Positions 1-9,573 of a DNA stretch of 64,000 nucleotides are shown piece by piece. Both the position numbers and the translations under genes were made by a program. Below the pieces are notes generated by a model that had not been told where the DNA came from, searched no databases, and saw nothing but the letters and a program-made list of their open reading frames with translations. Every line of letters begins with the position of its first letter. Within the stretch, counting starts at the first letter, position 1. The stretch is from Tillus elongatus. Its lineage: Eukaryota; Arthropoda; Insecta; Coleoptera; Cleridae. The stretch lies in assembly GCA_964006375.1 (NCBI GenBank), contig OZ023269.1:132610047-132674046 (forward strand), given 5' to 3'.

Positions 1-552
1 ACCTACTGTATTCTGTAGTAGTGGTAGTGTGTTACACATGTTGGGGGTAAATTAAATTGTAGAAGATCAACGTCAGGGAAATTGATTTTGGCATGACAGG
101 GAAATCAGGGAAAAGTCAGCTGTCAGATATCCAGCAAACATATAAACTTGACAAAGTAAAAAAATGTACATACAATAAAAGTGAGTTCACCAGGCGCCAA
201 CAGCTGAGTTTAAGCGCTTGTTTGCTGGCTACTTATACATTACAGCGATTGGAGAATGATGAACGCACTGTTGACTTCGAACACTATTTTGTAACGTTTG
301 TATGTTATTCCCCTTTGACAAATTGGCAACAGTAAAATTACCTCAGAAATTCAACGGGACCGGTGAACGCATACGTTGACACAACTATGCAGCTCTGGAG
401 GACTGGTGAACTCTGATATTATCTCTTAGGTAAATACTATTGACATTGTGGGAAAAGATATTTTATATCTGCCGCTTAAGTGAATTCCAAAACATAATTT
501 AGGCTTCACGTGAAATGCCAATAGTTTTTATGTTTGAAAATCGATGCTACAG
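1..552. other. intronic/intergenic sequence, no gene recognised
   Basis: AT-rich sequence lying 3' of the last visible kcc exon. An 80-codon open frame at 93-335 (plus strand) has no recognisable motif, no splice context and a composition like the surrounding non-coding DNA, so it is not called. The next kcc exon (the segment following the large extracellular loop) was looked for on the minus strand and not found here; it is probably further left. Confidence 0.5.
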
Positions 553-796
553 TATGACATATTATATAGTCCCGCCATCTACTGCGGGTAGCTAAAAGTT
601 GAATCATCAGAACCGTAAACTGTAGCAGTTTGTATAAAAATTACATTGTGAATCTAGTTGCTTTAAAGGTAATACGTATCACATATTGTATAGCCCCGCC
701 ATCTATTGCGGGTAGCTAAAAGTGGAATGATTAGAACTGTAAACTGTAGCAGTCTGTATGAAAACTACATTGTACATATAGTTGTTTTAAAGGTAT
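553..796. repeat. imperfect tandem duplication, period 124 bp
   Basis: Two direct copies (about 553-672 and 677-796) align at a constant offset of 124 bp with roughly 85-90% identity by eye. Each contains a small inverted repeat, CCCGC, an 8-base loop, then GCGGG (571-588 and 695-712), followed by TAGCTAAAAGT. The second copy ends about 30 bases before the kcc splice donor. The stem and the GCCATCTA core are the best conserved parts. Confidence 0.8.
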
Positions 797-826
797 TCTA
801 ATTAACAATTTAAATCACTGACTCAC

Positions 827-1014
827 CTAAAATTACACCTGAGGAGAGTCCTTTTATACCACGAACAATACGAAGCTCGTGTGTTAAGTAATAATGATTA
901 TCGCATGGAATACTCTCATTTGGACAGAAGGTTTTGTGTAAGACTCCAGTGATATTCTTGTGACAGTCATCCATTGTATCAACTTTTAAAAGTCTATTTC
1001 CAAGCACACACATA
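827..1014 (-). CDS. kcc: K-Cl cotransporter, internal exon (large extracellular loop)
   Basis: This exon is preceded by an acceptor (TTATACAG) and followed by a donor (G|GTGAGT at 826-821). It begins with the third base of a split codon and continues MCVLGNRLLK, which fits exactly onto the exon at 4483-4718; joined, the border reads NDKLH-MCVLGNRLLK. It corresponds to the long extracellular loop after the fifth membrane span of SLC12A4-7 proteins. Four cysteines are visible (in CVLGN, DDCHK, FCPN and PCDN), matching the four conserved loop cysteines of K-Cl cotransporters, and there are two N-glycosylation sequons (NIT, NES). It ends at GLSSGVIL with one base left over for the next exon, outside the window. 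K-Cl cotransporters export K+ and Cl- across the plasma membrane. No frameshift or stop is seen. Confidence in the family is high; the symbol follows insect usage. Confidence 0.9.
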
Positions 1015-1840
1015 CTGTATAAAAAAGGGAAAACAAACATTATAAGCGAAAATTAACACTAAGATTAACATTAAAGGCAAGGTACTAGGTCCTTTTTAGA
1101 CCCTCACTATTATGGGGACATCGCTTATCTTAGAAATTTCAAGTCTGTCAAATTGAGGCAATAATTCAAATTTTAAATAAGACTCGACATAACAATAAAA
1201 AAAACGTTTAAACACAACCTGATATAATAAATAAAAAAGCATTGTTTTAAAATAATTGCGACAAATCCGTCATCGGTTGTCATTACGAGACAGTGACGTT
1301 TTGTGACTTTTTAATGAATGAAATCGTAATTGCATTTCTTAAGTCAGTAAAATTGGTATGTTCCAAGGGTTATGACATTGTGCCACTTACTCAAAAACCT
1401 TGATGAATTCTACTCAATAATTATAAATTATTTATTCTTATCATTTTGTGGTCACCTACTACTAGAAAATATTAAAAAGTCTGAACGCAGCAAGTGCATT
1501 ATGATAGTGAATGTTCATAGAGATTGTTGTTATTGTAAAAATAGTTAAACGGTTATCAAATATAAAATGATAAACAAGGAAATTATAAACTTTGTTTTTC
1601 AGATAAATATTGTTCTTAGCCTCTTGAAAGAGTGAAAACACTGAATGCTTGACTGCTTAATGTTTAGTTCAAAAGCAGCAATTGAATAGATTAGTTCAAA
1701 AATAGTATAAAGTCCAAAAATGCCGTTTTTTAGTTGACATAGCTAAAGTATTTACAATTAATCTCTCTCTGGACTGCGCCAAAAAACAGTACTCTAAACC
1801 TTACCGTCATGTCGCTACGCATTACGTATTTATGGCGATC
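1015..1840. other. kcc intron, no coding signal
   Basis: AT-rich intron sequence to the right of the loop exon. It holds one half of a dispersed repeat pair (about 1472-1515, see the copy at 4949-4995) and otherwise no recognisable element. Confidence 0.5.
1472..1515. repeat. dispersed short repeat, copy 1
   Basis: Contains GAACGCAGCAAGTGCATTAT. A close relative with the same order of matches lies at 4949-4995. Probably a fragment of a dispersed mobile element; no terminal repeats were identified. Confidence 0.5.
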
Positions 1841-1841
1841 A

Positions 1842-1889
1842 GTTGAAGAACAGTACAAGTCCTGGACTTATACTGTTCTTAGGCTCAAC
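1842..1889. repeat. near-perfect inverted repeat (hairpin)
   Basis: Two 16-base arms (1847-1862 and 1864-1879) are reverse complements with one mismatch and a single-base spacer. Outside them GTTGA and TCAAC also pair across a five-base bulge on the right. It sits about 20 bases left of the DUF7869-like fragment and could be an element end or a small foldback. Confidence 0.8.
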
Positions 1890-1904
1890 GCCCAACTGTA
1901 TAGC

Positions 1905-2415
1905 TATGCGTGTATGCATTCGAGTTCCATAATATGAAAGATAATACTGGTATATTTTATACTTATCATGAAGGTCAAGCTCCGAAGGGTCCAGTTTCAA
2001 GAAAAATATACCACTATTTTCCTGTGAGAAGCCATTCGTCTCTATCCTGTGATAGGGACTTTCCAGAGATTAGTAAGGCATCATGGCCGGATTTACTTAC
2101 CAGAAGAGTACGAAGATATGATGTTAAATTTCAGAGGAAAGAATCCGTTTACTGTGAAGACCATAACGTAAAAAGAGGCTATCGATTTAAAAAAACTGGT
2201 AGCCCGACAGCTATAAAAGAACGACCACTTTCGAGGCAATAATGCCGAAGCTTTCACAATTTCCAATTTCAAACAGTTTGTCTTAGACAGTTCGACCCCA
2301 GAATATGTCACCACGTATGGCTGTATCAATGCTTTTATTCGCCATACATTTAAGCTTCCGAAACAAAATATCCCTACTTCCTACATAGACAGCCTAATAA
2401 GAATGCATTTCGACT
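1905..2415 (+). pseudogene. broken fragment of a DUF7869-like insect protein (probably transposon-related)
   Basis: Pieces in three frames match the order of a domain common in insect mobile-element-like proteins. First comes YTYHEGQAPKGP, then HYFPVRSHSSLSCDRDF (compare the usual HYFPVRGHSFLPCDRDF), then in another frame IYLPEEYEDMMLNFRGKNP, and finally, from 2253, FTISNFKQFVLDSSTPEY to FIRHTFKLPK. About 40-60 residues that normally separate the GQAPKGP and HYFPVR parts are missing, so there is an internal deletion as well as at least two frameshifts. It lies inside the kcc intron, in antisense orientation to kcc. It is plainly non-functional. The family name is from memory of the motif; the pseudogene status is seen in the sequence. 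Confidence 0.65.
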
Positions 2416-2455
2416 AACGAAAAAAAAATCGCCGATATCAAGAAAGTACTGAAAT

Positions 2456-3515
2456 ATGCTGGAAAAGGACGCTTCACCTGTCCACACCGAACTTCATGGA
2501 GAAGAACGCGTCGCCTATGACGCATTTATGCATTTCCACACACTATATAATGGGATGGACCCTACAAAGAAACCTTGCCTACCTCGATTAAATAAGAACA
2601 CTAAGCAAATAGTGGCAACAATAAATAAAATAGTGGAACAATACATGCAAGACATAGAAAACATTGCAGATCTTCATAGAATTGTATATACTGCTGCTGT
2701 CACCACACTACAATATCTATTTAAGGACACTATTCAGTAGCAAAAAAGAAAACTCCACAATGGGAAATTGGTCTTGTCAATAGAATAGAGGGGTATAGAA
2801 AGGAGCTGGGAAAGATAACACAGTACGTGCGATAACCTAATCCCAAAACCAAACTTCCCCGCGATTCAGAGGATATCTACAGGAAATACTATGATGCCGA
2901 GCATAACAGTCCTGTTGAAGTGCTTGACTTAAAAAGACAAAAACTGCAAGCATTTACTAGACGGCTCCGCCGATATAGGAAAAGTAATAAGCGAAAAATA
3001 CAAAATCAACTTTTCACAAAAAACCAGAGGCAGTTTTATAGGAAATTAAAGAGTGAATCTACACCCAACGCACAGCAACCAGATAATCGACCGCCACATA
3101 ATGCCCACATGCTCACCTTTTGGTCTCAAAAGCACAATCAACGAGCTGAGTGGATTAGGGAAGAGAGAAGAACAGCAAAAATACCAATAATGATAGATCA
3201 TCAAGTCACCTTGGCAGAAGTGACGAAAGCCATACGTTAAACACACAACTGGGAGGCACAAGGCTATGACAACATCCATAATTATTAGTACTAAATACTT
3301 ACTGTCACATATCAGAAGATCGCAAATTTCATTTCTCACCTCATCCTACATCTAGAAGATACTCCACAATTTTTTACAACTGGTATTACATACCTTTTAT
3401 CCAAAACTGAACCACCACAACCTCACCTAAGTAAATATCGGCCTATAACGTGCCTCCCTACCATCTACAAACTACTGACATCCATCATAATCGAGAAGGT
3501 GTATAAGCACACCCA
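2456..3515 (+). pseudogene. LINE reverse-transcriptase fragment (R2/R4-like type), truncated at both ends
   Basis: Open stretches at 2456-2740, about 2755-2915 and 2920-3240 form a series typical of the region just before the reverse transcriptase of a LINE family: NGMDPTKKPCLPRLNKNTKQ, then RRLRRYRKSNKRKIQNQLF, NQRQFYRKL, FWSQ and RAEWIREER, then after a stop THNWEAQGYDNIHNY. It finishes with KYRPITCLPTIYKLLTSII and IEKVYKH at about 3429-3510, the first core reverse-transcriptase motif. The catalytic part (YxDD) is absent: the element breaks off at about 3515, where an unrelated minus-strand fragment begins. Several stops and frameshifts are present. The clade (R2/R4-like) is inferred from motif resemblance and is uncertain. 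Confidence 0.65.
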
Positions 3516-3928
3516 TAATTTAAAACCCATTACAATATTGCATATTTGAGTGGAGGGTGCTGTAGTTCGCGTAACTGTGAACTGGGTTGGATGTGCTAGA
3601 TAGGAGGTCATTGATGTGGAGAAGAAACCAAGTAGGGGCTAAAGCTGAACCTCGAGGAACTGCTGCATTAGTTGGATACAGTTTAGAGGAATGGCCATCC
3701 ACGACAACAGAAATGCTCCGGTTGGAGAGGAAATTTGCTGTCCAGGTGCTGGGCCATAGGCCAGAAGTTTATTAAGCAGCGCTGCGTGCCAGACCTGGTC
3801 GAATACTTTGGATATGTCTAGAGCGACAATCTGGGATTCACCGTGTAGTTCCATAGACTTGTTCCAAGAATTGGTGAAAAGGAAAGGAGGTCGGCAGTTG
3901 ATCTGCGCTGACGGAACCCATACTGCCT
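3516..3928 (-). pseudogene. jockey-like LINE reverse-transcriptase fragment
   Basis: Read on the minus strand: QYGFRQRRSTADLLSF (3925 downward), then after a frameshift MELHGESQIVALDISKVFDQVWHAALLNKL, a second shift, then MDGHSSKLYP, VPRGSALAPTWFLLHINDLL and HSYANYSTLH. These are successive core motifs of a non-LTR reverse transcriptase, including the first catalytic aspartate (LDISKVFDQVWH). The normally invariant YADD is YANY here, so the active site is destroyed. The fragment abuts the plus-strand LINE fragment at about 3515, suggesting one inserted into or truncated the other. It is in the same orientation as kcc, inside its intron. Confidence 0.75.
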
Positions 3929-3935
3929 TTTAACA

Positions 3936-4482
3936 CTAAGTGAGATATAAGACACGAAGCACGTGCAGCCACCTCGTTGGGGAACCAAATAAGGAATTGC
4001 TGTTCCTTAAGACGAGAATATTTGTAAACATGAATAAATATTTATAAAAACCTGTGCATTGACCTGATTTCTTATTTTGTTGTTGTTTTTTATATCGTTG
4101 ATTTTAATTATAGGTTTATATGTAGTTTTTAAAATTGTAGCGCACACACACACATTTGTTGCATATCGACACCTAGAGTGTAATAAAGATCTATTCGTAT
4201 ATTATTTGTAAGTAATATAATTATACACCTAAAAGTGTTCTTCACGGGCTTTGTTGCTTTTCTGTCTATCAAACTATTATTGGGTTTCCCCGATTTGGTA
4301 AATTTTCACGGGGGGAGGGGGTGGCTAAAGCTCTCCTCTACGAGCCGCTACTAAATAATAATGCCTCAAATTGTATTGCTTCGAAGCTTGGTTGATTCAG
4401 AAACCTCGATTAAACTTTTGTGGTGGATTAAGATGGCGTTCGTGAAACCTGCCAATAATCAGAAATTAAGAAAAATACTTAC
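3936..4482. other. kcc intron, no gene recognised
   Basis: AT-rich intron with a short (CA) run at about 4142-4153 and a G-rich run at about 4310-4322. No coding or RNA signal was seen. Confidence 0.5.
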
Positions 4483-4718
4483 TGTAATTTATCATTGCCA
4501 TTGATGTTTACAAATATTCCCACATACACAGCCACGATGGAAAATATTACACAAGCGAGGGCAAGGGTTGCAAATTTGTTAACGAATTTCACACCTATAA
4601 AAACTATAGTGCCCATAACAACCAAAAGACCCGTACCATAAACACGGAAGTTGTTGTACATTGCACTAGCATCTTTGGTGAAGTCTCCGAATATTGACAA
4701 ACTAGGAGCCATGTATGT
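4483..4718 (-). CDS. kcc: K-Cl cotransporter, internal exon (membrane spans and start of loop)
   Basis: The acceptor TTTTATTTGCAG precedes ACATACATGGCT, and the donor CA|GTAAGT follows at 4482-4477. The exon is phase 0 at its start and carries 78 codons plus two bases. Its product begins TYMAPSLSIFGDF, continues AMYNNFRVYGT, then a hydrophobic span (GLLVVMGTIVFIGVKFVNK), a second span (LALACVIFSIVAVYVGIF) and NINGNDKL. The order and many residues match insect K-Cl cotransporters (compare FGDFTKDADAMYNNFRVYGT as known in fly). The two leftover bases CA join the first base of the exon at 827-1014 to make a histidine codon, confirming the splice. The N-terminal part of the protein must come from exons at higher coordinates; none was found up to 64000. 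The ATG inside this exon is not a start codon. Confidence 0.92.
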
Positions 4719-5039
4719 CTGCAAATAAAATAAAACATCTATTAGAATTTGGTTATTCTATCAACGGAAAAACAAATATTTCTCAAATGATAACAGATAA
4801 AAAAAAGCTACCAGAACATTCCACATTTTTAATTTAGAAGTTTATACTGGCAAACAGCTAGAATAGCTATTTTACCTAACCAACATATCAGAAAACATAG
4901 TACTGCGTTTTGTAGAACCAGTCAAAAGTTCATTAACAGTTGACGATTAAAAAAATCTCTGAACGCAGTAAGTGCGTTATGGTAGTCAATTTTTATAAAA
5001 ATGTCAAATGGCAAATATGTATTTTCTCAATGAAAGCAG
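4719..5039. other. kcc intron, no gene recognised
   Basis: AT-rich sequence that includes the second copy of the dispersed short repeat (4949-4995). Nothing else was recognised. Confidence 0.5.
4949..4995. repeat. dispersed short repeat, copy 2
   Basis: Contains GAACGCAGTAAGTGCGTTAT and is similar to 1472-1515 over about 45 bases, in the same orientation. Together the two copies flank the kcc exon at 4483-4718. Confidence 0.5.
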
Positions 5040-5925
5040 GCATAAAATTTGGCTAAATATTTTTACAAAAAATTTTGCTAAAAGAATATATAAAATTCCA
5101 ATTATTTTCCTAATTTGTAATTAAAATTGAAAATAGAATAATTTGTTTGCACGAAAATTCATTAAAACTTTATTTTCGACGAATTTTGTTAAAAAAAATC
5201 TTCCACCAACGAAATAATTTTTTATACAAAAATTCTCAACAAATGTTTCTTCAAAGAAAATTCATTAAATTCATTTATACGAAAATTCGCTATTAAAAGA
5301 ACATTTCGTAAAAGACAATTCGCTAATAAAAATAAATTAAATAAATTAAAAAAAACTGGTCAGATTTTCCTGGCCAATGAAACATTTCAAGTTATTTACC
5401 CACCTACCAAAATATAATTTTCCATAAACACTTTTTCGACGACACTACAATAATTTCATGAAAATTTGCAAACAATTTTTCAAGAAAATCCGTAAACTTT
5501 TTTTTATAATAACTTATTAAATATTTATCATTAGTTACCAAAATTTCACACAAACATCTTACAAAAATGATTTCTACTAAGCACAAAAAAATTCTGCGAA
5601 AACTGGCTAAATATCTTTCACACAAAATTTTGCTAAAAGAATACATAAAATTCAAATTATATACCTAATCTGTAATTAAAATTGAAAATAAAATAATTTG
5701 TTTGCATGAAAATCCTTTAAAAATTTATTTTCGACGAATTTCGTTTAAAAAATGTTCCGTCAATTGAATAATTTTTCGTACAAAAATTCTCAACAAATGT
5801 TTCTTCAAAGAAAATTCATTAAATTCATTTATAAGAAAATTCGCTATTAAAAGAACATTTTGTACAAGAAAATTAGCTAATCGAAATAAATTAAATAAAT
5901 TAAAAAATATTCGAAATCTTATCTA
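5040..5925. repeat. AT-rich direct duplication, period about 554 bp
   Basis: A segment of about 320 bp (5040-5360) recurs at 5594-5925 at an offset of about 554 bp, starting GGCTAAATAT and ending AAATAAATTAAATAAATTAA. Both copies share CTCAACAAATGTTTCTTC and are built of short degenerate sub-repeats of the type ACGAAAATTCGCTAA. The 230 bp between them are similar low-complexity DNA. The reading frame at 5404-5655 on the minus strand is low-complexity and is not called. Confidence 0.8.
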
Positions 5926-6010
5926 AATACAGAACTAGATACTTTTTCTGTGGCTTCACAGAGAAAATTATTTTGCGCGTAGATGCTGTAAAAAATTGAA
6001 TCCAGTTGTA

Positions 6011-6182
6011 GAGAAAAAAAGAAACAACCTCTTCTGATGTCACAAATCTACGTCTATGTTAACTGTGGAACGGTTTTGCCTACTAAGGGCAAGAGAAATT
6101 CAGTCAGCATGAGATTTGAACCGGCGTCCCTTCGCTCATCAGTCGTGCATCTAACAATTCCACCATTGTAAGCCTTGTATCA
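6011..6182 (-). mobile_element. tRNA-derived SINE-like element
   Basis: On the minus strand an A box (TGGTGGAATTG, 6165-6155) and a B box (GGTTCAAATCT, 6122-6112) are spaced as in a tRNA-type polymerase III promoter, with GACTGATGAGCGAAGG between them, as in many arthropod SINE heads. A unique body follows and a pyrimidine-rich tail ends near 6011. The cloverleaf is imperfect, so this is a SINE head rather than a tRNA gene. No target-site duplication was established. Confidence 0.65.
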
Positions 6183-6732
6183 CACTCTGCAATGAAAGGT
6201 AGATAACCGGTAATGGTCTTAAGTGATTTGTTTGTAATATGTAAGGTCTTTAGAGGCAGATCTTGCAACTATTTTAACAAATGAAAAGTGTAGCATAAAT
6301 CTAAAACGTTCTAATATTTACTGCTTATAAACCACAATACTTATACTAATTGTTCCCTTTCAAATCTCTAGTTTGACACTTACAGGAGAAAAATTATAAA
6401 ATCCTGAAAGTAATCTTTCTGGGACTTCTTGAACTTTTTGCGCCATGAAAATATAAACGTCTGTAATATTTAATAGTTTTTGTTTAATACATACAATATT
6501 TTGTTATTCCGTCTTCTTTGTCTTTTAGTGGGATTAAAATTTGCTTTATTAAGTGCCTATAACTTTTTGTTCTTTAAACTTAGAGACCTAGTTTTGGCAC
6601 AGAGTTTGTTTTTTACAACATAAACCAGCTTGCCAAATTTGGCTGCCATCGCTTTGTTATTTTCGGAGATATTTTCCCGGAAAAACTGGTCCCATTTTCT
6701 TGGCTATCCAAGGCACTTGCAAAAAGAATACT
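6183..6732. other. AT-rich non-coding sequence
   Basis: No gene recognised. The right part (from about 6530) reads like the 3' untranslated part of a mobile element continuous with the tail at 6733-6844. Confidence 0.4.
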
Positions 6733-6778
6733 CACCAAATTTTATCAAAATCGGCCCATTATTTTTTTAGTTATCGGT

Positions 6779-6844
<66 letters not shown>
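6733..6844 (+). mobile_element. RTE-like LINE/SINE 3' tail ending in (TA)n
   Basis: The stretch ACCAAATTTTATCAAAATCG followed by GCCCATTATTTTTTTAGTTAT is a close variant of a 3'-terminal motif common in arthropod RTE-type elements and their SINE partners (AAATTTCATCAAAATCGGT...AGTTTTTGAGTT). It runs directly into a pure (TA)n tract at 6782-6844, consistent with the simple-repeat tails of such elements. The family assignment rests on motif memory only. Confidence 0.5.
6782..6844. repeat. (TA)n microsatellite, about 31 repeats
   Basis: An uninterrupted alternating TA tract at the end of the presumed RTE-like tail. Confidence 0.97.
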
Positions 6845-6847
<3 letters not shown>

Positions 6848-6947
6848 ATAAGATTGATTCTGATCCCGGATGAGTGAGGGGGCCTTGCGTTTAGTTGAAG
6901 AAATGTTTTCAAAATTCGAAAGTCGGGATTTCCCCATTAGAGACTGA

Positions 6948-7720
<773 letters not shown>

Positions 7721-7722
<2 letters not shown>

Positions 7723-8215
7723 TAAGTTGACTTGCAAAATGGTCGCCCGACTTCTAGTGTGTGTGTGTTTTGTTTCTTTAACGTCGGCTTATTTACGCGA
7801 CTATGGCCAATCACCGACGCCAGGAAGCAGTTTCACCTCACTATCCTGGAAATTTTGCCGAAGGGCTTTACGCCCCTTCCGAAGGGCAAAATGTGCAGAC
7901 ATTCAACTTGCTCAAATACAATGCCAGAACCTGGGTTGATGTTAATGTTACAGTTTGTACTGAAAAAGTGAAAGGAGAACCCTGGGATCGAACCCAGTAC
8001 CTTTCGGTTCAGAGACACACGTTCTTACCTCTGAACCACCGAGGCTCCCGACTTCTAGTGGTCTTTGCCATAGTGTTTTAAGATATGACAGAGGCAATTA
8101 GGAGTCTGGGATGTCTAAACTTCAACACTCCGCACTACCGGAAGATCCACACAAAACTGGTTACACTAGAATGGTTTCTAACAGACTTTTATTATTAATA
8201 TTAATTTTTCTTACA
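7721..8215 (+). repeat. 194-bp repeat, copy A (split by a SINE)
   Basis: Starts GTTAAGTTGACTTGC and ends TAATTTTTCTTACA. After removal of the SINE and one target duplication (301 bp) the remaining 194 bp align end to end with copy B at 8216-8410. Shared landmarks are TTTGCCATAGTGTTTTAAGA, AAACTTCAACACTCC, GGAAGATCCACACAAAACT and TTTCTAACAGACTTTTATTA. Confidence 0.85.
7761..8047 (-). mobile_element. tRNA-derived SINE with 14-bp target-site duplication
   Basis: On the minus strand the element starts with a tRNA-like head: A box TGGTTCAGAGG (8038-8028) and B box GGTTCGATCCC (7994-7984), with TCTCTGAACCGAAAGG between. A unique body follows, with a short stem in GCCCTTCGGAAGGGGC, and a tail GACGTTAAAGAAACAAAACA ending in a short (CA) run. 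It is flanked by the perfect 14-base direct repeat CCCGACTTCTAGTG at 7747-7760 and 8048-8061. The corresponding site in copy B of the host repeat (about 8242-8256) lacks the insertion, a paralogous empty site. The head is not called as a tRNA gene because the cloverleaf is poor and the element continues well past it. Confidence 0.88.
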
Positions 8216-8410
8216 GTTAAGTTGACTTGCAATATGGTGGCCCCGATTGCTAGTCGCATTTGCCATAGTGTTTTAAGATATGACAAATGCTACTAGGAGT
8301 CGGGGATACCTAAACTTCAACACTCCGGACTACAGGAAGATCCACACAAAACTACTTACACTAGAATAGTTTCTAACAGACTTTTATTATTAATATTCAT
8401 TTTTTTACAG
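8216..8410 (+). repeat. 194-bp repeat, copy B
   Basis: Starts GTTAAGTTGACTTGC and ends TTTTTTTACAG. It is directly head-to-tail with copy A and directly precedes the R1-type LINE. It shares its right half with copy C beyond the LINE. It may be a tandem 3' untranslated region of related LINE copies. Confidence 0.85.
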
Positions 8411-8614
8411 TTATGTAGACGTCGAAAAAACTTTGTAGAAAGAAACCCGCAACTAGCACAGATAATAGAAATGGGACAACTAGGCAAGAGTGGGATGATC
8501 TGTGGTAAAACTGCCTGCACTATAGTAGATGATGGAGGTACCCTAGAAAACATCGAGAGTTTTATATATGTCATAATGACAGAAAACTGAGGAGTTACGC
8601 AGAAAGACAAACTT

Positions 8615-9573
8615 GACCACAAAACTAACTTGACGAAAGTCATTAACGATAGAAAAGAAATCAAAAGAGCTATGCCTATCTGTCTAGTGGATAGGAACAT
8701 AAATGAGGAAAGAACACGAAAAATTGCAGAATACATATGCAGGAAGGAGAGCTTCCAAATGCAAATACAAAAGAATATACCTAGAAACCAAAGTACGGCT
8801 ATGGAAAACGGTGTGCCCGGAATCAGGAGACGAAAAAGAAGGAAACAATAATAATAAAACCTGCAGAAGGGATGGCATTCGGAGACTTAATAAGAAGCAT
8901 GAAGAAGGAAGTCGATACAAAGGGAGTAAATATAGAAAAACTAGACAAAACAAAAAACGGGGAAGTACAAGTTAGATTAAAAGGGAACGAAGAAAAGTCA
9001 AGACAAGACTTTAGACAGCTACTTAAAACAAAGTTGGAAAACAAAGCACACGTGGAAAGAAAACCAAAAAATCAACCCATTATGATTATGGACATCGATG
9101 ACACAACCCAGGTAGAAGAGGTTAGAGCGATCGTGCAAAATGAAATGGGGGAGCAGAACCAAGCTGATATGCAAATAAAATTAAGTGAAGTTGCGAATAG
9201 AAGATGGCTAAAACATGCCTTCCTAAATATAGATGAAGAGAAAGCCAAGTTATACATCTCTAAGGAGAAGAAGAAAAAGAAGAAGAAGAAAGGAAACGGG
9301 CCGAACAGGTGGAGGGTGAGGGAAATGGAGAACTTACTTTAATGCTACAGATGTTACAGAGTAGGACACATTGCGGATAAATGCAACAAGAAATGTAATA
9401 AAGAACTATGCCATAAGTGCGGAGAGCAAGGGCACCTCAAGAAATACTGCACAAATGAGGAAAAATGTTACCTCTGCAGTGAAGTGGGTCACAAAGCTGA
9501 AACAACCAGATGACCTGAGTATCGAAGGCTCTTACAAGCAGAGGAAGGAGAAGAAGGGCAAGGCTCCTTATGA
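8615..9573 (+). pseudogene. LINE ORF1, gag-like protein with zinc knuckles (broken)
   Basis: The first part reads TKVINDRKEIKRAMPICLVD and ERTRKIAEYICRKE (frame of 8630). After frameshifts the main frame starts IIIKPAEGMAFGDLIRSMKK and runs on through GEVQVRLKGNEEK, MDIDDTTQVEEV and a lysine-rich run coded by AAG/AAA repeats (about 9265-9290). A TAA at 9340-9342 interrupts it. The same frame then resumes with two CCHC zinc knuckles, CYRCYRVGHIADKC and CHKCGEQGHLKKYC, and a third that starts CYLCSEVGHKAETTR, where the expected last cysteine codon is TGA (9511-9513). The tail PEYRRLLQAEEGEEGQGSL ends in TGA at 9571-9573. Such proteins bind the element RNA. At least two stops and one or two frameshifts are present. 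Confidence 0.8.

Noticed and set aside
93..335. 80-codon open frame on the plus strand
   Set aside because: No motif, no splice context, composition like non-coding DNA; it could be part of a decayed element.
4310..4322. G-quadruplex
   Set aside because: Only two long G runs and a final GG; too few for a standard four-run motif.
5404..5655. Open frame on the minus strand in the AT-rich duplication
   Set aside because: Low-complexity Phe/Leu/Lys-rich translation across repeat DNA.
7975..8047. Possible minus-strand tRNA gene
   Set aside because: A and B boxes are present, but the cloverleaf is poor, the similarity continues into a SINE body, and the whole is flanked by a target-site duplication.
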